Shown: one piece after another, positions 53,015-62,958 of the stretch
Position numbering within the stretch: position 1 is the first letter of the stretch
How the letters are laid out: every line of letters starts with the position of its first letter
Assembly: GCA_910584825.1 (NCBI GenBank)
Contig: CAJUCI010000010.1
Location: forward strand, 31,548-95,547
DNA length: 64,000 bases
Origin: an uncultured Duncaniella sp.
GTDB taxonomy: Bacteria > Bacteroidota > Bacteroidia > Bacteroidales > Muribaculaceae
Direction: 5' to 3'
Program-made: the position numbers and the translations under genes
The notes under the pieces: generated by a model
What the model saw: only the letters and a program-made list of their open reading frames with translations
What the model was told of the DNA's origin: nothing
Database searches by the model: none

Positions 53015-54016
53015 ATGGAATTTTTGACAAATGATAAGCTCGTCATTGTCGGTGCAGCCGGCATGATTGGTTCCAACATGGCTCAGACAGCCGCGATGAT
53101 GCGATTGACCCCTAACATCTGCCTTTTTGATACGTACAAGCCGGGTCTTGAGGGCGTAGTGGAGGAGATGAATCATTGCGGATTTTCGGGCATAAATTTC
53201 ACGTACACTTCCGATGTGGCTGAGGCATTCAAGGATGCCAAGTACATCGTGTCGTCGGGTGGTGCCGCACGTAAGGCCGGTATGACCCGCGAGGATTTGT
53301 TGCGTGGCAATGCCCGGATAGCCGAACAGCTCGGCAAAGACATCAAGATGTATTGCCCCGATGTGCGCCATGTGGTGGTCATTTTCAATCCTGCTGACAT
53401 CACAGGACTTGTCACACTTATCTATTCAGGTTTGAAGCCGTCACAGGTGTCAACACTTGCCGCGCTTGACAGCACACGTCTGCGCACCGAGTTGGCCAAA
53501 TACTTCCACGTGCCGGCTGACGAGGTTGTCAACACCCGTACATACGGCGGTCATGGCGAGCAGATGGCTGTATTCGCCACTACCACAACCGTTGCAGGTC
53601 AGCCCCTCGCGCAGATTATCGGCACCAAGGCCCTGCCGCGTGAGGAGTGGGAGGAGATGAAGCAGCGCGTCATTCAGGGCGGCAAGAATATCATTGACCT
53701 TCGAGGCCGCTCGTCATTCCAAAGCCCGGCCTACCTGTCAATCGAAATGATTGCGGCCGCAATGGGTGGCAAACCGTTTAACTGGCCCGTCGGCACGTAT
53801 GTCGACAATGGCTCATATGACCATATCATGATGGCGATGGAGACGACGCTTGACAAGAGCGGCGTGGAAATCCATGAGGTGAGCGGTTCGCCCGATGAGA
53901 AAAAAGAGCTTGACGAAAGTTATCACCACCTGTGCAGACTGCGCGACGAGGTAATCTCACTCGGCATCATTCCGCCCATCAGCGAATGGCATGACCTGAA
54001 CCACAATCTTAACTGA
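53015..54016 (+). CDS. mdh: Malate dehydrogenase
   Basis: Interconverts malate and oxaloacetate with NAD. The 333-residue protein has the Rossmann loop GAAGMIGSN (about residues 13-21), the substrate-loop region GGAARKAGMTREDLLRGNARI, and the proton-relay pair in LDSTRLRTELAKYF and the catalytic histidine in YGGHGEQM. It is slightly longer than the 310-residue type. It stands alone, convergent with comF; class I fumarase, encoded 3.4 kb away, is the adjacent step in the pathway. Confidence 0.93.
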   Translation: MEFLTNDKLVIVGAAGMIGSNMAQTAAMMRLTPNICLFDTYKPGLEGVVEEMNHCGFSGINFTYTSDVAEAFKDAKYIVSSGGAARKAGMTREDLLRGNARIAEQLGKDIKMYCPDVRHVVVIFNPADITGLVTLIYSGLKPSQVSTLAALDSTRLRTELAKYFHVPADEVVNTRTYGGHGEQMAVFATTTTVAGQPLAQIIGTKALPREEWEEMKQRVIQGGKNIIDLRGRSSFQSPAYLSIEMIAAAMGGKPFNWPVGTYVDNGSYDHIMMAMETTLDKSGVEIHEVSGSPDEKKELDESYHHLCRLRDEVISLGIIPPISEWHDLNHNLN

Positions 54017-54028
54017 CACACCTCGCGG

Positions 54029-54787
54029 CTATCGCATCTTAGTCATTGCGAGCGAATAGACGCTGAGCCGCGTTGTCGGTGAGGCGGCATGGATGGCTTC
54101 AAGTCCGGCAAGGATAGTCGAGCCGGTGGTGATTACGTCATCCACCACGAGTATATGTATAGATTTCAGCTCCTCGGGACGTATTACGCCGAACGTACCA
54201 ACGGAATTGGCGCGACGTTCCGAGGCTGTTTTTCTTGTCTGGGTGGAGTGGGGGCGGCGGGCCGTCAGATTGTCGCCGATAGGTATGCCTGTAACTTCGC
54301 TCAGCCCGCGGGCTATCTCGTAAGACTGGTTATATCCGCGTCTCCACTCTTTTGTAAAATGTATGGGGATGGGTATTATAAGGTCTATGCTGTCAAAAAA
54401 TCCCGAGTCAACAATCTCGCGGGCGTGCATTGCGGCGAGTTTGGTGGCTACAATCGGGCGGCGGTTGTATTTCGCATCATGAATGAGGCTGACATACGGA
54501 GTACCCGACATGTAATGATAGAGCGATGTGGCGCGTTCGATTGGTGCACGTAATGACATCAGCCTGTCGGTCAGTTCATTTGGCTGTTTTGTGTGCAGGT
54601 TTGTGCGAGGCAGGTTGAGCAGACATTTCAGACACATTACATCTTCACCCTGCACGAGCGGGGTGTGGCACACTGTGCATACGCGCGGAAACACTACGTC
54701 AAGCAGGTTCCCGCCCCAACGTTTCAGTGCCGATAGCATATAGGAGGGAGCGGCAGGTTTCATGGCGCGTTTTTTCTTGGCATACAA
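54029..54787 (-). CDS. comF: ComF-family phosphoribosyltransferase
   Basis: A 252-residue protein with an N-terminal zinc-type cysteine motif (CTVCHTPL...MCLKC, about residues 37-54) and a C-terminal phosphoribosyltransferase fold with the PRPP loop ILVVDDVITTGST (about 212-224). ComF helps internalise transforming DNA in competent bacteria, and many homologues have other or unknown roles. Start ATG 54787 or a downstream ATG (MKPAAP). It is the last gene of the fum-kinase-prmC-recX-comF run. Confidence 0.88.
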   Translation of the reverse strand: MYAKKKRAMKPAAPSYMLSALKRWGGNLLDVVFPRVCTVCHTPLVQGEDVMCLKCLLNLPRTNLHTKQPNELTDRLMSLRAPIERATSLYHYMSGTPYVSLIHDAKYNRRPIVATKLAAMHAREIVDSGFFDSIDLIIPIPIHFTKEWRRGYNQSYEIARGLSEVTGIPIGDNLTARRPHSTQTRKTASERRANSVGTFGVIRPEELKSIHILVVDDVITTGSTILAGLEAIHAASPTTRLSVYSLAMTKMR

Positions 54788-54802
54788 GATATATCCGAGT
54801 GG

Positions 54803-55306
54803 CTATTCCTCCTCTTCATGTTCAGCCTGCTCGTGGGCGATGCGATTGATGATTGACGATGCCAGCCGGGGCTCAAACCCGCGTTGCATCGCGAATTTCA
54901 GTATCTTGAGTTTGGATTCATATGTCGCGATTCCGTCCTTTGAGAGTCGGATTTTTGCCCGGATTACCCGCTCGGCCACCGATGCGTATTCCTCCTCGTC
55001 GATTTCATCCATTGACTGGTCGATGTCATCCCTCGACAGCCGTTTGGCCCAAAGACCTTGGATAATCTTGTTGCGCCCCCAACCGGAATAGGCGAGTTTG
55101 TCATGTGCATACGCTCTTGCGAAACGCGAGTCGTCGACAAAATTCATCCGTTCGAGTTGGGTTATCACCTTTTGCGCGTCATTGCCCGATAGTCCCCATG
55201 CCGCCATCTTTTTCAGCAGGTCGGGGGTGCACTGCTCGCATCGTGCGCACAGTCCTGCCGCACGTGACAGGGCCTCCTCGGCCGTCAGCGGTTTTGTTCT
55301 CTTCAT
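54803..55306 (-). CDS. recX: Regulatory protein RecX
   Basis: RecX restrains RecA filaments. This 167-residue protein has the three-helix repeats of the family: ARAYAHDKLAYSGWGRNKIIQGLWAK (about residues 65-90), DDIDQSMDEIDEEEY and a third unit around KDGIATYESKLKILKFAMQRGFE. The C-terminal tail is acidic. It is divergent in gene context from recA, which is not in the window. It lies 15 bases upstream of comF and 35 bases downstream of prmC. Confidence 0.88.
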   Translation of the reverse strand: MKRTKPLTAEEALSRAAGLCARCEQCTPDLLKKMAAWGLSGNDAQKVITQLERMNFVDDSRFARAYAHDKLAYSGWGRNKIIQGLWAKRLSRDDIDQSMDEIDEEEYASVAERVIRAKIRLSKDGIATYESKLKILKFAMQRGFEPRLASSIINRIAHEQAEHEEEE

Positions 55307-55341
55307 GACGAACCTGATTGTAGGGGATAATGATTTAACCT

Positions 55342-56196
55342 CTAAAGTAACGGACTTTTAGCCGAGACGAAACGGTCCTTGCCGTGTATATCTTTGATTG
55401 ATGTGACTTCGAGCCAACCGTGCTGTCCGAGCATGTCGCACAGCTGATTGCGGAACAGGGGATTGATTTCAAAGTACAGTCTGCCCCCCGGCTTGATTTG
55501 TCCGCGGGCTGATTCCGAGATTGACCTATAGAACATAAGAGGGTCATTGTCAGGGACAAATAGCGCGCTGTGAGGTTCGTAGTCAAGCACATTGGGCTTC
55601 ATGAGCCGGTCTTCGCTCTGAGCGATATAGGGTGGATTGGACACAATGATGTCAAAGCTCGCTTTAGGGGTCGGCGTGGGTTTAAGCGCGTCGGATTTTA
55701 CGAAGTCAATCTTGACCTTGTTCAGCTCGGCATTCTCGCGGGCCACACCGAGTGCCACATCCGAGATGTCGGATGCTGTGACTGACGAGAACGGGAGAGC
55801 CTTGGCAAGCGCGATTGCAATACATCCCGAGCCGGTGCATACGTCAAGCACACGCAGGTCTGACTGTCGGTTGTCATTCTCGATTATGTCGACAAGTTCG
55901 GATGTCTCTTCGCGCGGAATCAGGACTCCCGGCCTTACCTTCAGTGTCAGTCCGTGCCAATATGTCTCGCCGAGGATATACTGTATCGGTTCGCTTTTCA
56001 GTAGCCGACCTATTATTGCGTCAATCTTGCCGGTGAGTTCCGGGTCAGCATCCTCGTCGCCGCGGAGGGCTATGTCGGTCTGCGACCATCCTTTCAGATG
56101 CTCAAGCGAGATGCGCATGAGCCATCGGGCCTCGCCCTCGTCATAGACCGGCGAGAGGCGGCTTATGCAGTCACGGATGTATTGGTTGAGAGTCAT
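55342..56196 (-). CDS. prmC: Release factor glutamine methyltransferase
   Basis: Methylates the GGQ glutamine of release factors RF1/RF2. The 284-residue protein has an N-terminal helical domain and a SAM-binding Rossmann domain with VLDVCTGSGCIAIALAK (about residues 115-131) and the signature SNPPYIAQSED. GVLIPREETSELVD precedes it, as in PrmC. Its start overlaps the stop of the histidine kinase gene by 4 bases (ATGA). Confidence 0.95.
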   Translation of the reverse strand: MTLNQYIRDCISRLSPVYDEGEARWLMRISLEHLKGWSQTDIALRGDEDADPELTGKIDAIIGRLLKSEPIQYILGETYWHGLTLKVRPGVLIPREETSELVDIIENDNRQSDLRVLDVCTGSGCIAIALAKALPFSSVTASDISDVALGVARENAELNKVKIDFVKSDALKPTPTPKASFDIIVSNPPYIAQSEDRLMKPNVLDYEPHSALFVPDNDPLMFYRSISESARGQIKPGGRLYFEINPLFRNQLCDMLGQHGWLEVTSIKDIHGKDRFVSAKSPLL

Positions 56197-57398
56197 GATT
56201 TTAACGGTATTTCTATTGTGAAGGTCGTGCCTACGCCCGGCTCGGACTGCTTGACGTAGATGTGGCCTTCGTGATATTCCTCGACTATGCGTTTCGCGAG
56301 GGTCAGGCCGAGTCCCCAGCCGCGTTTCTTAGTGGTGAAGCCGGGATTGAAGATGGTTTTCTGATGTTTGCGCGATATGCCCTTGCCTGTGTCAGAGATG
56401 TCTACCACGGCATTGCCCTTTTCGGCGTAAACCTTAACAGTGATTGAGCCGCTGCCCTCCATAGCATCCACCGCGTTTTTTATAAGATTTTCCATCACCC
56501 ACTCGGTCAGCGGGGCCGACAGCCTCACGGGGAGTGGTGTGTGCGATGGCATGATGGTGAGATTGATGCGTTTGGATATGCGCGTTGACATATACTCAGC
56601 CGAGCGGATTGCCACCTCATTGAGGTCTTCATCGTCCATTGACGGGCGCGACCCGATTTTAGAGAAGCGTGAGGCAATGGTAGAGAGGCGTTTGACATCC
56701 TTGTTCATCTCGGCAACGGTGTCCTTGTCTACCCCCATGTCTTCAAGTAGCTCCATCCAAGCGAGAAGCGATGATATGGGGGTGCCGAGCTGATGGGCGG
56801 TCTCTTTCGACAGTCCTACCCACACCTTATTTTGCTCGGCGCGCTGGGTTGACGACACGGCATAATATACTATAAGAATAAAGGCCATCAGCACAACCAC
56901 CTGAATGTAGGGATAGTAGCTGAGAGCCTTTAGCAGGCGCGAGTCCTCGTAGTAGAGATACTGGCACCCGTCATCATCCATGTCAATCTTTATGACATTG
57001 GGGGTGTGGCGCATCTTGGCGAGTTTGTCGCGCAGAAAGCTGAGATTTTTTTCGCTGATAAAGAGGGGCGAGGCGGAGTCAATCGGTTCGGGCAGACGGA
57101 AATTGCGGTGCATCATGATGTTGCCCGCGTCGTCGGTCAGGAGCACCGGGATATTGCGGTTGCCCTCGATGATTGAGAGCAGAAAGTCAATCGACGATGT
57201 GCCGCCGCCATCGTCGGCCGACGAGCGCACGATTTCGCGCGTGGCGTCGGCCCATATCTGCATACGCGACCTCTCCTGTTCCGACAGGTCATTGACCAGC
57301 GAGTCGGAGTAATAGAGAAAAACACCTACCACCGCTAATGACACCACCATAAATATGATGGTGCCATAGCGGCGTATTTCGTAGATGTTGCGTGACAT
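56193..57398 (-). CDS. Membrane sensor histidine kinase without adjacent regulator
   Basis: A 401-residue kinase: transmembrane segment 1 (about residues 12-30), periplasmic sensor (about 31-163), segment 2 (164-181), then a dimerisation helix with SKETAHQLGTPISSLLAWMELL (phospho-acceptor H202) and an ATPase domain with NLIKNAVDAM (N box), DTGKGI and WGLGLTLAKRIV. No response regulator lies beside it, so its partner is elsewhere or it is an orphan. It is translationally coupled to prmC (4-base overlap) and lies 13 bases downstream of fumarase. Confidence 0.9.
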   Translation of the reverse strand: MSRNIYEIRRYGTIIFMVVSLAVVGVFLYYSDSLVNDLSEQERSRMQIWADATREIVRSSADDGGGTSSIDFLLSIIEGNRNIPVLLTDDAGNIMMHRNFRLPEPIDSASPLFISEKNLSFLRDKLAKMRHTPNVIKIDMDDDGCQYLYYEDSRLLKALSYYPYIQVVVLMAFILIVYYAVSSTQRAEQNKVWVGLSKETAHQLGTPISSLLAWMELLEDMGVDKDTVAEMNKDVKRLSTIASRFSKIGSRPSMDDEDLNEVAIRSAEYMSTRISKRINLTIMPSHTPLPVRLSAPLTEWVMENLIKNAVDAMEGSGSITVKVYAEKGNAVVDISDTGKGISRKHQKTIFNPGFTTKKRGWGLGLTLAKRIVEEYHEGHIYVKQSEPGVGTTFTIEIPLKS

Positions 57399-57411
57399 TC
57401 AGTCGGTGAGA

Positions 57412-59061
57412 TTATTTCGCGAGGGCACAGCCTTTGCACTTCTCCGAAATCTCGGTGAAGAAGTCGTTGCCCTTGTCGTCGACGAGGATGAATGCGGGGA
57501 AGTCCTCGACCTCGATTTTCCAGATTGCCTCCATGCCAAGTTCGGGATACTCGAGAAGTTCGACTTTCTTGATGCTGTTCTGGGCAAGGATGGCTGCGGG
57601 GCCGCCGATTGAGCCGAGGTAGAAGCCGCCGTGCTTGTGGCATGCATCGGTCACCTGCTTGCTGCGGTTGCCCTTGGCAATCATTACCATCGAGCCGCCT
57701 GCGGCCTGGAACTGGTCGACATAAGAGTCCATACGTCCTGCGGTGGTGGGGCCGAATGAGCCTGAAGGCATTCCGGCGGGAGTCTTGGCCGGGCCGGCAT
57801 AGTAGATGGGGTGGTCCTTGAGATACTGGGGCATAGGCTCGCCCTTGTCAAGACGCTCTTTAATTTTGGCGTGTGCGATGTCGCGGCCCACGATGATGGT
57901 GCCGTTGAGCGAGAGGCGGGTAGATACGGGATATTTCGTAAGCTCCTGGAGTATTTCGCTCATGGGGCGGTTGAGGTCAATCTTCACGACTGCGCCCTCG
58001 CCCTGCTTGCGGTACTCCTCGGGGATAAGTTCGCCGGGGTTGGAGTCGAGTTTCTCGACCCACAGGCCTTCGCGGTTGATTTTGGCCTTGATGTTGCGGT
58101 CAGCCGAGCATGAAACACCTATACCCACGGGGCATGATGCACCGTGGCGGGGCAGACGGATGACGCGGATGTCGTGGGCGAAATATTTGCCGCCGAACTG
58201 TGCGCCGAGGCCGAGCTTCTCCGACTCAATCTTGAGCTGCTTCTCAAGCTCGCGGTCGCGGAATGCGTGGCCCAGCTCGTTGCCATGGTCGGGGAGCACG
58301 TCAAGATATTTTACCGAAGCCTTCTTCACAACTTCGAGATTCTTCTCTGCCGAAGTTCCGCCCACAACGATGGCGATGTGGTAGGGAGGACATGCGGCTG
58401 TGCCGAGGCTCTTCATCTTCTCGACGAGGAAGGGGATGAGCTTGGCGGGATTGAGGATGGCCTTGGTCTCCTGGAAGAGATAGGTCTTGTTGGCCGAGCC
58501 ACCGCCCTTGGCCACGAAGAGGAACTTGTATTCGTCACCCTCGGTGGCGTGGATGTCAATCTGGGCAGGGAGGTTGCAGCCGGTGTTTACCTCGTCATAC
58601 ATCGTGAGGGGAGCGTTCTGCGAGTATCGGAGATTGTCGGTGGTGTAGGTGAGATATACGCCTTCTGAGATGCGCTCTTCGTCATCACAGCCGGTGTAGA
58701 CACACTGGCCCTTCTCGCCGTGGCAGATGGCTGTGCCGGTGTCCTGGCAGAAGGGGAGCTGGCCCTTGGCGGCCACTTCGGCGTTGCGGAGCATGGTCAG
58801 GGCTACAAACTTGTCGTTTTCTGATGCCTCGGGGTCGTGGAGTATCTTTGCCACCATCTCGTTGTGCTCGCGGCGGAGCATGAAGGCATTGTCATGGGTG
58901 CAGGCGCGTGCCAGCACGGTGAGGGCCTGAGGGTCAACCACGAGAAACTCGTGACCGCCCCAGTTCTCGACTTTCACATAATCGGATGTGAGCTTGTAAT
59001 ACTCGGTTGTATCAGGCCCCAGAGGGAACATCTCCTGATATTTGAATGGTTTTGTAGCCAT
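57412..59061 (-). CDS. fum: Class I (iron-sulfur) fumarate hydratase
   Basis: Interconverts fumarate and malate with an oxygen-sensitive 4Fe-4S cluster. The 549-residue protein fuses the alpha and beta parts. The alpha part has the cysteine motifs [10 protein letters not shown] and [12 protein letters not shown] and the region [17 protein letters not shown]. The beta part has [39 protein letters not shown] and [17 protein letters not shown]. Single-chain class I fumarases are usual in anaerobic Bacteroidetes. It has its own promoter and heads a run ending in comF. Confidence 0.95.
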   Translation of the reverse strand: MATKPFKYQEMFPLGPDTTEYYKLTSDYVKVENWGGHEFLVVDPQALTVLARACTHDNAFMLRREHNEMVAKILHDPEASENDKFVALTMLRNAEVAAKGQLPFCQDTGTAICHGEKGQCVYTGCDDEERISEGVYLTYTTDNLRYSQNAPLTMYDEVNTGCNLPAQIDIHATEGDEYKFLFVAKGGGSANKTYLFQETKAILNPAKLIPFLVEKMKSLGTAACPPYHIAIVVGGTSAEKNLEVVKKASVKYLDVLPDHGNELGHAFRDRELEKQLKIESEKLGLGAQFGGKYFAHDIRVIRLPRHGASCPVGIGVSCSADRNIKAKINREGLWVEKLDSNPGELIPEEYRKQGEGAVVKIDLNRPMSEILQELTKYPVSTRLSLNGTIIVGRDIAHAKIKERLDKGEPMPQYLKDHPIYYAGPAKTPAGMPSGSFGPTTAGRMDSYVDQFQAAGGSMVMIAKGNRSKQVTDACHKHGGFYLGSIGGPAAILAQNSIKKVELLEYPELGMEAIWKIEVEDFPAFILVDDKGNDFFTEISEKCKGCALAK

Positions 59062-59120
59062 ATTGGATATGTTATTGTAGAATGATTATATTGAGTTCTA
59101 ACGATGATTATTCGGCATGG

Positions 59121-59128
59121 CAAATGTA
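59121..59128 (-). promoter_or_regulatory. Promoter -7 box for fumarase
   Basis: Plus-strand CAAATGTA reads TACATTTG on the minus strand, 60 bases before the ATG. Confidence 0.6.
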
Positions 59129-59156
59129 CGAAACATTTTTGTTTATTGCAACACGT

Positions 59157-61619
59157 TTACCGCAACTCCACCACGGTAATTCCCGCCCCGCCGAAACGCA
59201 CGTCCTCGTCGCGGGCCGACACTACGCCGGGGATGGTGTTGAGATAGTCGCGTATCACCTGGCGGAGCACGCCGGTGCCGGTGCCGTGGAGTATGCGCAC
59301 GCGCCGGGCGTTAAAACTGATGGCGTCATCTATAAAATAGGTGACGGCCTGGATGGCCTCGTCGGCACGGAATCCGCGCACGTCAATCTCCTGCTTGAAC
59401 TGCAGCTGTCGCTGGTGGCCGGCGTCAATCGTGGCCATGCTTACCGATGCGGTCTTAGGCTCCTTGGGTTTGGCGTCGGTGACTGTGAGGCGCGATGCCT
59501 TAACGGTGGTCTTGAGATTGCCGAATGCCACGATGGCATTCTTGCCGTTGACTTCAAGCACGGTGCCCACGGTGCCCTGCCCGTCGAGGCGGACGTTGCA
59601 TCCCGGCTCCACGGGGCGAAGGTTGGCCGGTTGCGTCGGCGCGCTCTGGGCCTGCTTGCCCTTCTTCTTTTTCGGAGCGCGGGCCAGCAGCGAGTGCTCC
59701 TTGTCCTTCCCCTCGGCGGCCTCGAGCTGGTGGCGTTCCTCCTTGAGCCGACGGCGGGCCTCGAGGGTAAGCTCGCGCTCGGCATTGGCTTTCTTGATTT
59801 CCGAGATTGTGCGCTCGATGGCCGCGTTGGACGACTCGAGTATCTTTTTGGCCTCGGCGCGCGCCTCGTCAATAATCTCGCGGCGGTGGGCGCGCAGGGT
59901 GTCGGCGTCGTCGGTGTAGCGTTGCAGACGTTCGTCGAGCTGCTTCTCCTTCTTGCGTATCTCGGCGCGTTTGTTCTCCCAGTATCGCTTGTCGCGGGTG
60001 ATGTCGAGCAGGTATTTGTCGAGGTTGATGTAGTCGCTGCCCACTATCTGCTCGGCTGCGTCGATTATTTCGCGCGGCAGACCGATTTTGCGGGCAATCT
60101 CCACGGCAAACGAACTGCCGGGATTGCCGATTGAGAGCCTGAAGAGGGGCTGCATCAGCTGTCGGTCATAGAGCATCGAGCCGTTGATTAGTCCGGGCGT
60201 GTCGTCGGCCATCTGCTTGAGGTTCTGATAATGGGTGGTGACTATGCCCCACATCCCCTCCTCGTTCATGCGGGCGAGTATTGCCTGGGCGAGTGCGCCG
60301 CCTATCTGCGGCTCGGTGCCCGAGCCCATCTCGTCGATTAGAAACAGCGAGCCGCGCCGCCCGCGCTGGAGCATGAATTTCATGTTGCGCAGGTGCGAAC
60401 TGTAGGTCGACAGGTCGTCCTCGAGCGACTGGTCATCGCCTATGTCTACGAACACATCTTTAAATATGCCGAAGTGAGAGTTCTCATACACGGGCGGGAG
60501 TATTCCGCACTGAGCCATGTACTGAAGCGTGCCAACGGTCTTGAGGCACACTGATTTTCCGCCGGCGTTGGGGCCGGAGATTACGAGTATGCGCTGCTCG
60601 GGGGTGAGACGGACATCTATGGGCACAATCTCGCGGCCGTGACGTTCGAGCGAAAGTTTCAGCCCGGGATGGCAAGCGTGATACCACTCCAGCTCCTCGC
60701 GGTTGTGCAGATGGGGCATGAGTCCGCCCACGGCGTCGGCATACAGGGCTTTGGCCTGGATGAAGTCAAGGTGGTATATTATGCCCGACGCCTCGATTAT
60801 GGCTGGGATTGACGGACGGAGCGAGTCGGCGATGGCGGTGAGTATGCGTATGATTTCGCGGTGCTCCTCCATCTGCAGCTCGCGCGTGAGGTTGTTGGCC
60901 TCCACCACCTCGGCCGGTTCGATGAACACCGTTTTGCCCGAAGCCGACTCGTCATGGACTATACCCTGAATCTGCCTCTTGTGCATCGGAGGCACGGGTA
61001 TCACAAGACGCCCCTCGCGCATCGACGGCACGGTGTCAGGCTCGAGCAGTCCCTGCGAGATGGCGTTGGAGAGCACTCGGCGAAGTATGGAATTGACGCG
61101 GCCCGACATGCTGCGCAGCCTCGAACGAATTTCGGCAAGCGCGGGCGATGCCGAGTCCTTGACGGTGGATGTCGGTTCGTCAATCGCCTTGTCAATCGCC
61201 ATCGCTATGGCAGGCGAAATTTCGGCGAGCGGCTCGGCAAGGGCGGTGAGGCGCGGGTAGGGGGTGCGTCCGCTCTCGGTGCGGTTGCGCGAGAAGTATG
61301 ACGACACCGCAACGAAGCATTGCAGCATGCGCCGCACCTTCACGAGGTCTTTGATTTCAAGGAACGTTCCGGGTATGCGTATCAGCGACAGCGGGGCGTC
61401 GATGTCATGAAGCCCGGCAAGGGGCAGGGCCTCGTCGGAGTGCAGCGACGCGTTCATCTCGGCCGTCGCCTCGAGAGCCGACTTTATCGCCTCGAAGTCG
61501 GTCATGAACTCCATGTCGTTGCATCGGTCTATCGCACCCTGGCAGTGACAGCGTTTGGCAATCTGCGCCCTCACGCCGTCAAATCCAATTTTTTCTTCTA
61601 TCTTGTCAGGAAAAATCAT
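59157..61619 (-). CDS. mutS2: MutS2 family protein (endonuclease/ribosome-rescue ATPase)
   Basis: An 820-residue MutS2: helical core domain (about residues 1-330), MutS-type ATPase with Walker A VISGPNAGGKS (about 346-356), FIDEMGSGTEP-type Walker B (LIDEMGSGTEP) and TTHYQNLKQ, a coiled-coil linker (about 515-640, rich in E/K/R), and a C-terminal Smr domain with the DVRGF and HGTGTGVLR motifs. MutS2 suppresses homologous recombination or splits collided ribosomes, depending on species. The clear Smr domain favours nuclease or ribosome action. The promoter box lies only 4 bases upstream of the ATG. Confidence 0.95.
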   Translation of the reverse strand: MIFPDKIEEKIGFDGVRAQIAKRCHCQGAIDRCNDMEFMTDFEAIKSALEATAEMNASLHSDEALPLAGLHDIDAPLSLIRIPGTFLEIKDLVKVRRMLQCFVAVSSYFSRNRTESGRTPYPRLTALAEPLAEISPAIAMAIDKAIDEPTSTVKDSASPALAEIRSRLRSMSGRVNSILRRVLSNAISQGLLEPDTVPSMREGRLVIPVPPMHKRQIQGIVHDESASGKTVFIEPAEVVEANNLTRELQMEEHREIIRILTAIADSLRPSIPAIIEASGIIYHLDFIQAKALYADAVGGLMPHLHNREELEWYHACHPGLKLSLERHGREIVPIDVRLTPEQRILVISGPNAGGKSVCLKTVGTLQYMAQCGILPPVYENSHFGIFKDVFVDIGDDQSLEDDLSTYSSHLRNMKFMLQRGRRGSLFLIDEMGSGTEPQIGGALAQAILARMNEEGMWGIVTTHYQNLKQMADDTPGLINGSMLYDRQLMQPLFRLSIGNPGSSFAVEIARKIGLPREIIDAAEQIVGSDYINLDKYLLDITRDKRYWENKRAEIRKKEKQLDERLQRYTDDADTLRAHRREIIDEARAEAKKILESSNAAIERTISEIKKANAERELTLEARRRLKEERHQLEAAEGKDKEHSLLARAPKKKKGKQAQSAPTQPANLRPVEPGCNVRLDGQGTVGTVLEVNGKNAIVAFGNLKTTVKASRLTVTDAKPKEPKTASVSMATIDAGHQRQLQFKQEIDVRGFRADEAIQAVTYFIDDAISFNARRVRILHGTGTGVLRQVIRDYLNTIPGVVSARDEDVRFGGAGITVVELR

Positions 61620-61623
61620 AATG

Positions 61624-61631
61624 CAAAGTTA
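61624..61631 (-). promoter_or_regulatory. Promoter -7 box for mutS2 (leaderless)
   Basis: Plus-strand CAAAGTTA reads TAACTTTG on the minus strand and ends 4 bases before the mutS2 ATG (61619). With the usual start point the mRNA would begin at or one base before the start codon. Confidence 0.6.
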
Positions 61632-61677
61632 CTACAATTTTCCGAATACTTAATATGGAAAAAGTCGGCATGAAAAA

Positions 61678-61710
61678 AGTCAGGCTGACGCTTTGAGCGT
61701 CAGCCTGACT
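61678..61710 (-). terminator. Strong terminator after the BspA-type gene
   Basis: A perfect 15 bp stem AGTCAGGCTGACGCT/AGCGTCAGCCTGACT with a 3-base loop, followed on the minus strand by TTTTTTC. It lies 34 bases past the stop codon and isolates mutS2 from upstream transcription. Confidence 0.9.
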
Positions 61711-61743
61711 GTCATTGGAGCGGTAGATTAGAGCTTGCGATTT

Positions 61744-62958
61744 TTAAAGGGCGACTTTAGTCACGTTTGTCCCAGCCTTAACAATATAGATTCCTTTGTT
61801 GAGATTGCTGATGTAAGTATCATTACCCCTATAGATAAGTTGTCCGCTTGTGTTGAAGACCTCAACCTCTCCTGCATATCCATTCACAACTATTGTACCG
61901 TTATTAACAGTTATGTTTGAATTGGTATTTGAATTTACATCTTCAATCCCTGAAAAGTCCATTTCTTCTATGTGCCAAAAATTTCTCCAAGGGTCTACCT
62001 TTTCATACGCAGCAAGACTCCCTTTAGGAACATATAGCGTAGCTTCCATAAGTACTACATCGGGAAAATATGGATTACATTCAATAGGCTCATCGCACAT
62101 GTTGTAAATAACATTTAGAGCATTACTGTAGTCGAATGCTTGCACGCCAATACTGGTCACTGAGTTAGGAATACTAACCTGAGTAAGTGATTCGCAGCTA
62201 AAGAATGCTACTTCACCAATACTAGTCACTGAGTTAGGAATATCAATCTGAGTAAGAGATTTACATCCATAGAATGCTCTATAACCAATATTGGTCACTG
62301 TGTTGGGAATATCAAATGTCTCAGTCTTTTTACCTTCGGGATATTGTATCAGCGTGGTTTTGTCCTTTGAATATAAGACCCCATCCATAGAACTGTAGGT
62401 AGGGTTATTTTCTTCCACGTTTATTGCTGTAAGTGATGAACAGTATCCGAATGCCCAACCACTAATACTGGTCACTGAGTTAGGAATATCTACCTTCGTG
62501 AGTGATGTGCAGCCCAAGAATGCATCATGACCAATACTGGTTACTGAGTTAGGAATGTTAATATGAGAAAGTGATGAACAATTGCGGAATGCATCTTCAC
62601 CAATACTAGTCACTGAGTTAGGAATATTAACCTGAGTAAGTGATGAACACCATGAGAATACTCTATCGCCAATACTAGTTACTGAGTTAGGAATATTAAT
62701 CTGAGTAAGAGATTTACATCCTTTGAATGCATTACTACCAATACTGGTCACTGAGTCAGGAATACTAACCTGAGTAAGTGATGTGCAGTCGTCGAATGCC
62801 CAACCGCCAATATAAGTTACTGAGTTAGGAATATTTACCTGAGTAAGTGATGTGCAGCCGGAGAATGCACTCTCGCCAATACTAGTAACTGAGTTAGGGA
62901 TATTAATCTGAGTAAGTGATGAACAGTATCCGAATGCCCACTCACCAATATTAGTCAC
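61744..62958 (-). CDS. BspA-type leucine-rich-repeat surface protein, main part (frame-shifted from its signal peptide)
   Basis: A 404-codon frame with eleven LRR_5/BspA repeats of about 23 residues (consensus TSIGxxAFxxCxSLTQVxIPNSV). Repeat 8 is enlarged by an insertion with YSSMDGVLYSKDKTTLIQYPEGKK. After the repeats (about residue 300 on) come a linker, an asparagine-rich stretch and a C-terminal sorting-type domain (VEVFNTSGQLIYRG...GIYIVKAGTNVTKVAL) like those for type IX secretion. The apparent GTG start at 62958 lies inside the first repeat. The true N-terminus is the next entry, in another frame, separated by a run of eight A. GC content is lower than elsewhere in the window. Known BspA proteins bind host or bacterial surfaces. 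Confidence 0.85.
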   Translation of the reverse strand: MTNIGEWAFGYCSSLTQINIPNSVTSIGESAFSGCTSLTQVNIPNSVTYIGGWAFDDCTSLTQVSIPDSVTSIGSNAFKGCKSLTQINIPNSVTSIGDRVFSWCSSLTQVNIPNSVTSIGEDAFRNCSSLSHINIPNSVTSIGHDAFLGCTSLTKVDIPNSVTSISGWAFGYCSSLTAINVEENNPTYSSMDGVLYSKDKTTLIQYPEGKKTETFDIPNTVTNIGYRAFYGCKSLTQIDIPNSVTSIGEVAFFSCESLTQVSIPNSVTSIGVQAFDYSNALNVIYNMCDEPIECNPYFPDVVLMEATLYVPKGSLAAYEKVDPWRNFWHIEEMDFSGIEDVNSNTNSNITVNNGTIVVNGYAGEVEVFNTSGQLIYRGNDTYISNLNKGIYIVKAGTNVTKVAL

